Below are positions 61,934 to 64,000 of a DNA stretch of 64,000 bases, in pieces. A program made the translations under genes and the position numbers. Position 1 is the stretch's first letter, and each line of letters begins with the position of its first letter. Source of the stretch: GCA-2711565 sp963664245 (GTDB lineage Bacteria > Bacteroidota > Bacteroidia > Bacteroidales > GCA-2711565); NCBI GenBank assembly GCA_963664245.1, contig OY760934.1, positions 310,001-374,000 of the forward strand. Direction: 5' to 3'. A model generated the notes under the pieces. It saw only the letters and a list, made by a program, of their open reading frames with translations. It was not told the origin of the DNA and searched no databases.

Positions 61934-62268
61934 ATATTTTGATGTTAATCTACTCTAAATTAATGGGTTAGTATATTTAACTAAAACATACGAAAATAGT
62001 CATTTTTTCCGTATTCTACTAGCATTTTGAGAAGTTTTTATTATGAACAGAAATGTGTTGAAAAGTAGCTGCTTAAAGAATTGTTTTTCATTTATTTGTC
62101 CGTAATTTTATTTTTATAAACAACCGATTATCAATTAATTGCAAAACAAGCGTTTAATGTCTAACTTAGCTTAAAAATTTCAACCATACATGGCATTGTT
62201 ATTGATATAAAAAAATAACGCTAATTTTAAACTATTATTGACTATACGAAAAAAGAGATAAAAAATTG
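61934..62268. other. 335-bp divergent intergenic region, gyrA/clpC promoters
   Basis: The stretch contains the divergent upstream regions of gyrA (minus) and clpC (plus). It is AT-rich with no open frame. I saw no unambiguous TAnnTTTG box for either gene. Confidence 0.6.
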
Positions 62269-64000
62269 ATGGAAGCTAAATTTTCACAACGTGTAAAAAA
62301 CGTACTAACCTATAGCCGCGAAGAAGCCATTCGATTGGGAAATAGCTATATAGGACTAGAACACTTACTCTTAGGAATCATCAGAGATGGCGGAGGAATG
62401 GCCGTTCAGATTTTAAAATACTACGGGGTTGATTTGGAAGATCTCAGGCGAACAATTGACATGGCTGTCAAAAATACACAAAAACCCGACAAAAAGCCCG
62501 AAAATATACCCTTGATTAAACAAGCCGAAAGAGCTTTAAAAATTACTTACCTTGAAGCTAAATTATTTAATAGCGAGCTTATCGGCACCGAACACCTCTT
62601 ATTAGCTATTTTAAAAGATGCCGATAATTTGGCAACAATTAATTTAAAAAAACGTGGCGTTGATTACAATGCCGTTAAAGAAGAAGTAAACAGCACTAAT
62701 ATGAACGAAGAAAGAAATATTATAGACCCAAAAGCCAGCTTTCCGCAAGATCCTTCGGATGACGAATTTGAAGAAGGTGGAAAATCATTTAGTGGCGGAA
62801 GTTCACAAAAAAAATCTTCAGACACAAAATCTAAAACACCTGTATTAGATAATTTTGGCCGGGACTTAACTCTGGCCGCCGAAGAAAACCGCCTTGACCC
62901 TATTGTTGGCCGCGAAAAAGAACTCGAACGGATTGCACAAATCTTAAGCCGTCGTAAAAAGAACAATCCCATTTTAATTGGTGAACCCGGTGTAGGTAAA
63001 TCGGCTATTGCTGAGGGACTGGCACTGAGAATTATTCAACGAAAAGTTTCCAGGGCTTTGTTTAACAAGCGAATTATTACGCTTGATTTGGCTTCTTTGG
63101 TTGCGGGCACTAAATACCGTGGACAATTTGAAGAACGTATGAAAGCCGTATTAAACGAGCTTGAAAAGAATCAGAATATTATTTTATTCATCGATGAAAT
63201 CCACACCATTGTTGGGGCAGGAAATGCATCAGGTTCTTTAGATGCCTCAAACATGTTTAAACCAGCCTTGGCTCGCGGGGAAATACAATGTATCGGGGCA
63301 ACTACGTTGGACGAGTACCGCCAGTACATTGAAAAAGACGGTGCTTTAGAACGCCGCTTCCAGAAAATACTGGTTGATGCTACTAGCCCGGAAGAAACCG
63401 TGGAAATTTTGAACAACATTAAAGAAAAATACGAAGATCACCATTTGGTAAAATACACCCCTGAAGCCATAAATGCTTGCGTGAGTTTAACCACCCGCTA
63501 CATTAGCGACCGCTATTTACCGGACAAAGCCATCGACGCACTGGATGAAGCAGGTTCACGGGTACACATTACCAATATTCATGTTCCGGTTGAGATTATT
63601 AATATTGAGAACCAGATTGAGGAAACTAAGCAGAAAAAAACCACCGCTATTCAAAGCCAAAAATTTGAAGAAGCCGCTCAATTCCGCGATCATGAAAAGA
63701 AACTACAAAATCAGCTTGATGCAGCTAAACGCCAGTGGGAAGAGGATGCAAAAATTCATCGTGAAACCGTAAGCGAAGAAAATGTAGCCGAAGTAATTGC
63801 CATGATGACAGGTGTTCCGGTGCAGCGTATTGCCCAAAACGAAGGCGAACGCTTAATTAATATGGAAGATGAACTGGAAGACTCCGTGATCGGACAAAAC
63901 GATGCCATCAAAAAAGTGGTTAAAGCTATTCGCCGTAACCGTGCTGGTTTAAAAGACCCCAATAAACCAATTGGTTCGTTTATTTTCCTAGGGCCTACCG
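62269..64000 (+). CDS. clpC: Clp protease ATPase subunit ClpC, 3' part outside window
   Basis: This HSP100 unfoldase feeds ClpP. It has two N-terminal Clp_N repeats (FSQRVKNVLTYSREEAIRLGNSYIGLEHLLLGIIRD and LKITYLEAKLFNSELIGTEHLLLAIL). An extended linker precedes AAA1 with Walker A GEPGVGKSA and Walker B LFIDEIHTIVGAG. A UVR-like segment (FEEAAQFRDHEKKLQNQL) lies in the middle domain, which distinguishes ClpC from ClpA and ClpB. The second AAA module starts (GSFIFLGPT) at the window end, so about 577 codons are visible. Divergent from gyrA, as in many Bacteroidota. Confidence 0.95.
   Translation, partial: MEAKFSQRVKNVLTYSREEAIRLGNSYIGLEHLLLGIIRDGGGMAVQILKYYGVDLEDLRRTIDMAVKNTQKPDKKPENIPLIKQAERALKITYLEAKLFNSELIGTEHLLLAILKDADNLATINLKKRGVDYNAVKEEVNSTNMNEERNIIDPKASFPQDPSDDEFEEGGKSFSGGSSQKKSSDTKSKTPVLDNFGRDLTLAAEENRLDPIVGREKELERIAQILSRRKKNNPILIGEPGVGKSAIAEGLALRIIQRKVSRALFNKRIITLDLASLVAGTKYRGQFEERMKAVLNELEKNQNIILFIDEIHTIVGAGNASGSLDASNMFKPALARGEIQCIGATTLDEYRQYIEKDGALERRFQKILVDATSPEETVEILNNIKEKYEDHHLVKYTPEAINACVSLTTRYISDRYLPDKAIDALDEAGSRVHITNIHVPVEIINIENQIEETKQKKTTAIQSQKFEEAAQFRDHEKKLQNQLDAAKRQWEEDAKIHRETVSEENVAEVIAMMTGVPVQRIAQNEGERLINMEDELEDSVIGQNDAIKKVVKAIRRNRAGLKDPNKPIGSFIFLGPT

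Noticed and set aside
1..64000. CRISPR arrays, rRNA genes, IS elements
   Set aside because: No regularly spaced direct repeats with spacers, no rRNA signatures and no transposase were seen on either strand.

Overview
The window looks like a chromosomal segment from a Bacteroidota bacterium, probably near the Marinilabiliales/Prolixibacteraceae-type Bacteroidales. That placement is an inference. It rests on promoters of the TTG...TAnnTTTG type, AT-rich leaders without strong Shine-Dalgarno sites, and families typical of the phylum: LruC lipoprotein, DUF5686 protein, DUF1015 next to serA/serC, short SerA, a TonB receptor with a carboxypeptidase-like N-terminal domain, and gyrA beside clpC. There is no rRNA and no CRISPR array. 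One tRNA gene is present.

Layout. 1-5.3 kb (minus): uvrB (3' end off the window), two rhomboid proteases, mutL and a small membrane protein. 5.4-8.5 kb (plus): GroES-like protein, MarC, an amidohydrolase and an NTF2-like protein. 8.7-14.1 kb (plus): a TonB receptor, beta-helix lipoprotein, MORN-type protein and small CarboxypepD_reg protein; two of its promoters carry tandem 11-bp repeats. 14.1-15.4 kb: arginine deiminase. 15.6-18.6 kb: a 3-kb integrative element in tRNA-Arg(ACG), bounded by a duplicated tRNA 3' end. It holds a tyrosine integrase and a three-gene operon: a proteasome-fold Ntn-hydrolase, a 69-aa protein and a Doc/Fic toxin. 18.6-25.2 kb: YggS, the serC/serA/DUF1015 group with an inserted four-helix-bundle gene, acyl-CoA reductase and L31. 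25.3-28.9 kb: LruC lipoprotein, then small unrecognised genes interleaved with copies of a palindromic repeat, including a lipoprotein ORF broken at a homopolymer.

29.1-34.7 kb: GlmU-like protein, Lon, a quinone-reductase-like flavoprotein, a small secreted protein with another repeat-array promoter, an acidic protein and a MarR regulator. 34.8-38.0 kb: M15 peptidase and an FtsX/MacB permease. 38.2-44.3 kb: a threonine/methionine cluster under a SAM riboswitch (aspartate kinase, metY, metX, asd), preceded by a divergent second Asd paralogue. 44.4-46.9 kb: DUF5686 protein. 47.0-53.7 kb: a TetR-controlled YbhGFSR-like efflux operon with its own TolC. 53.8-56 kb: cold-shock protein, then an AT-rich accessory trio (LexA-like repressor, DUF2188, unknown). 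56-64 kb: ABC-F protein, TPR protein, gyrA and the 5' part of clpC.

The strongest candidate for something undescribed is the tRNA-Arg element, because its cargo pairs a self-contained proteasome-like Ntn-hydrolase with a Doc toxin. Second is a shared promoter architecture at about 8.7, 13.7 and 33.5 kb: tandem TAAC/TAAT repeats ending 25-27 bp before the -7 box. It suggests a PhoB/OmpR-type regulon tying a TonB uptake system to two small secreted proteins.
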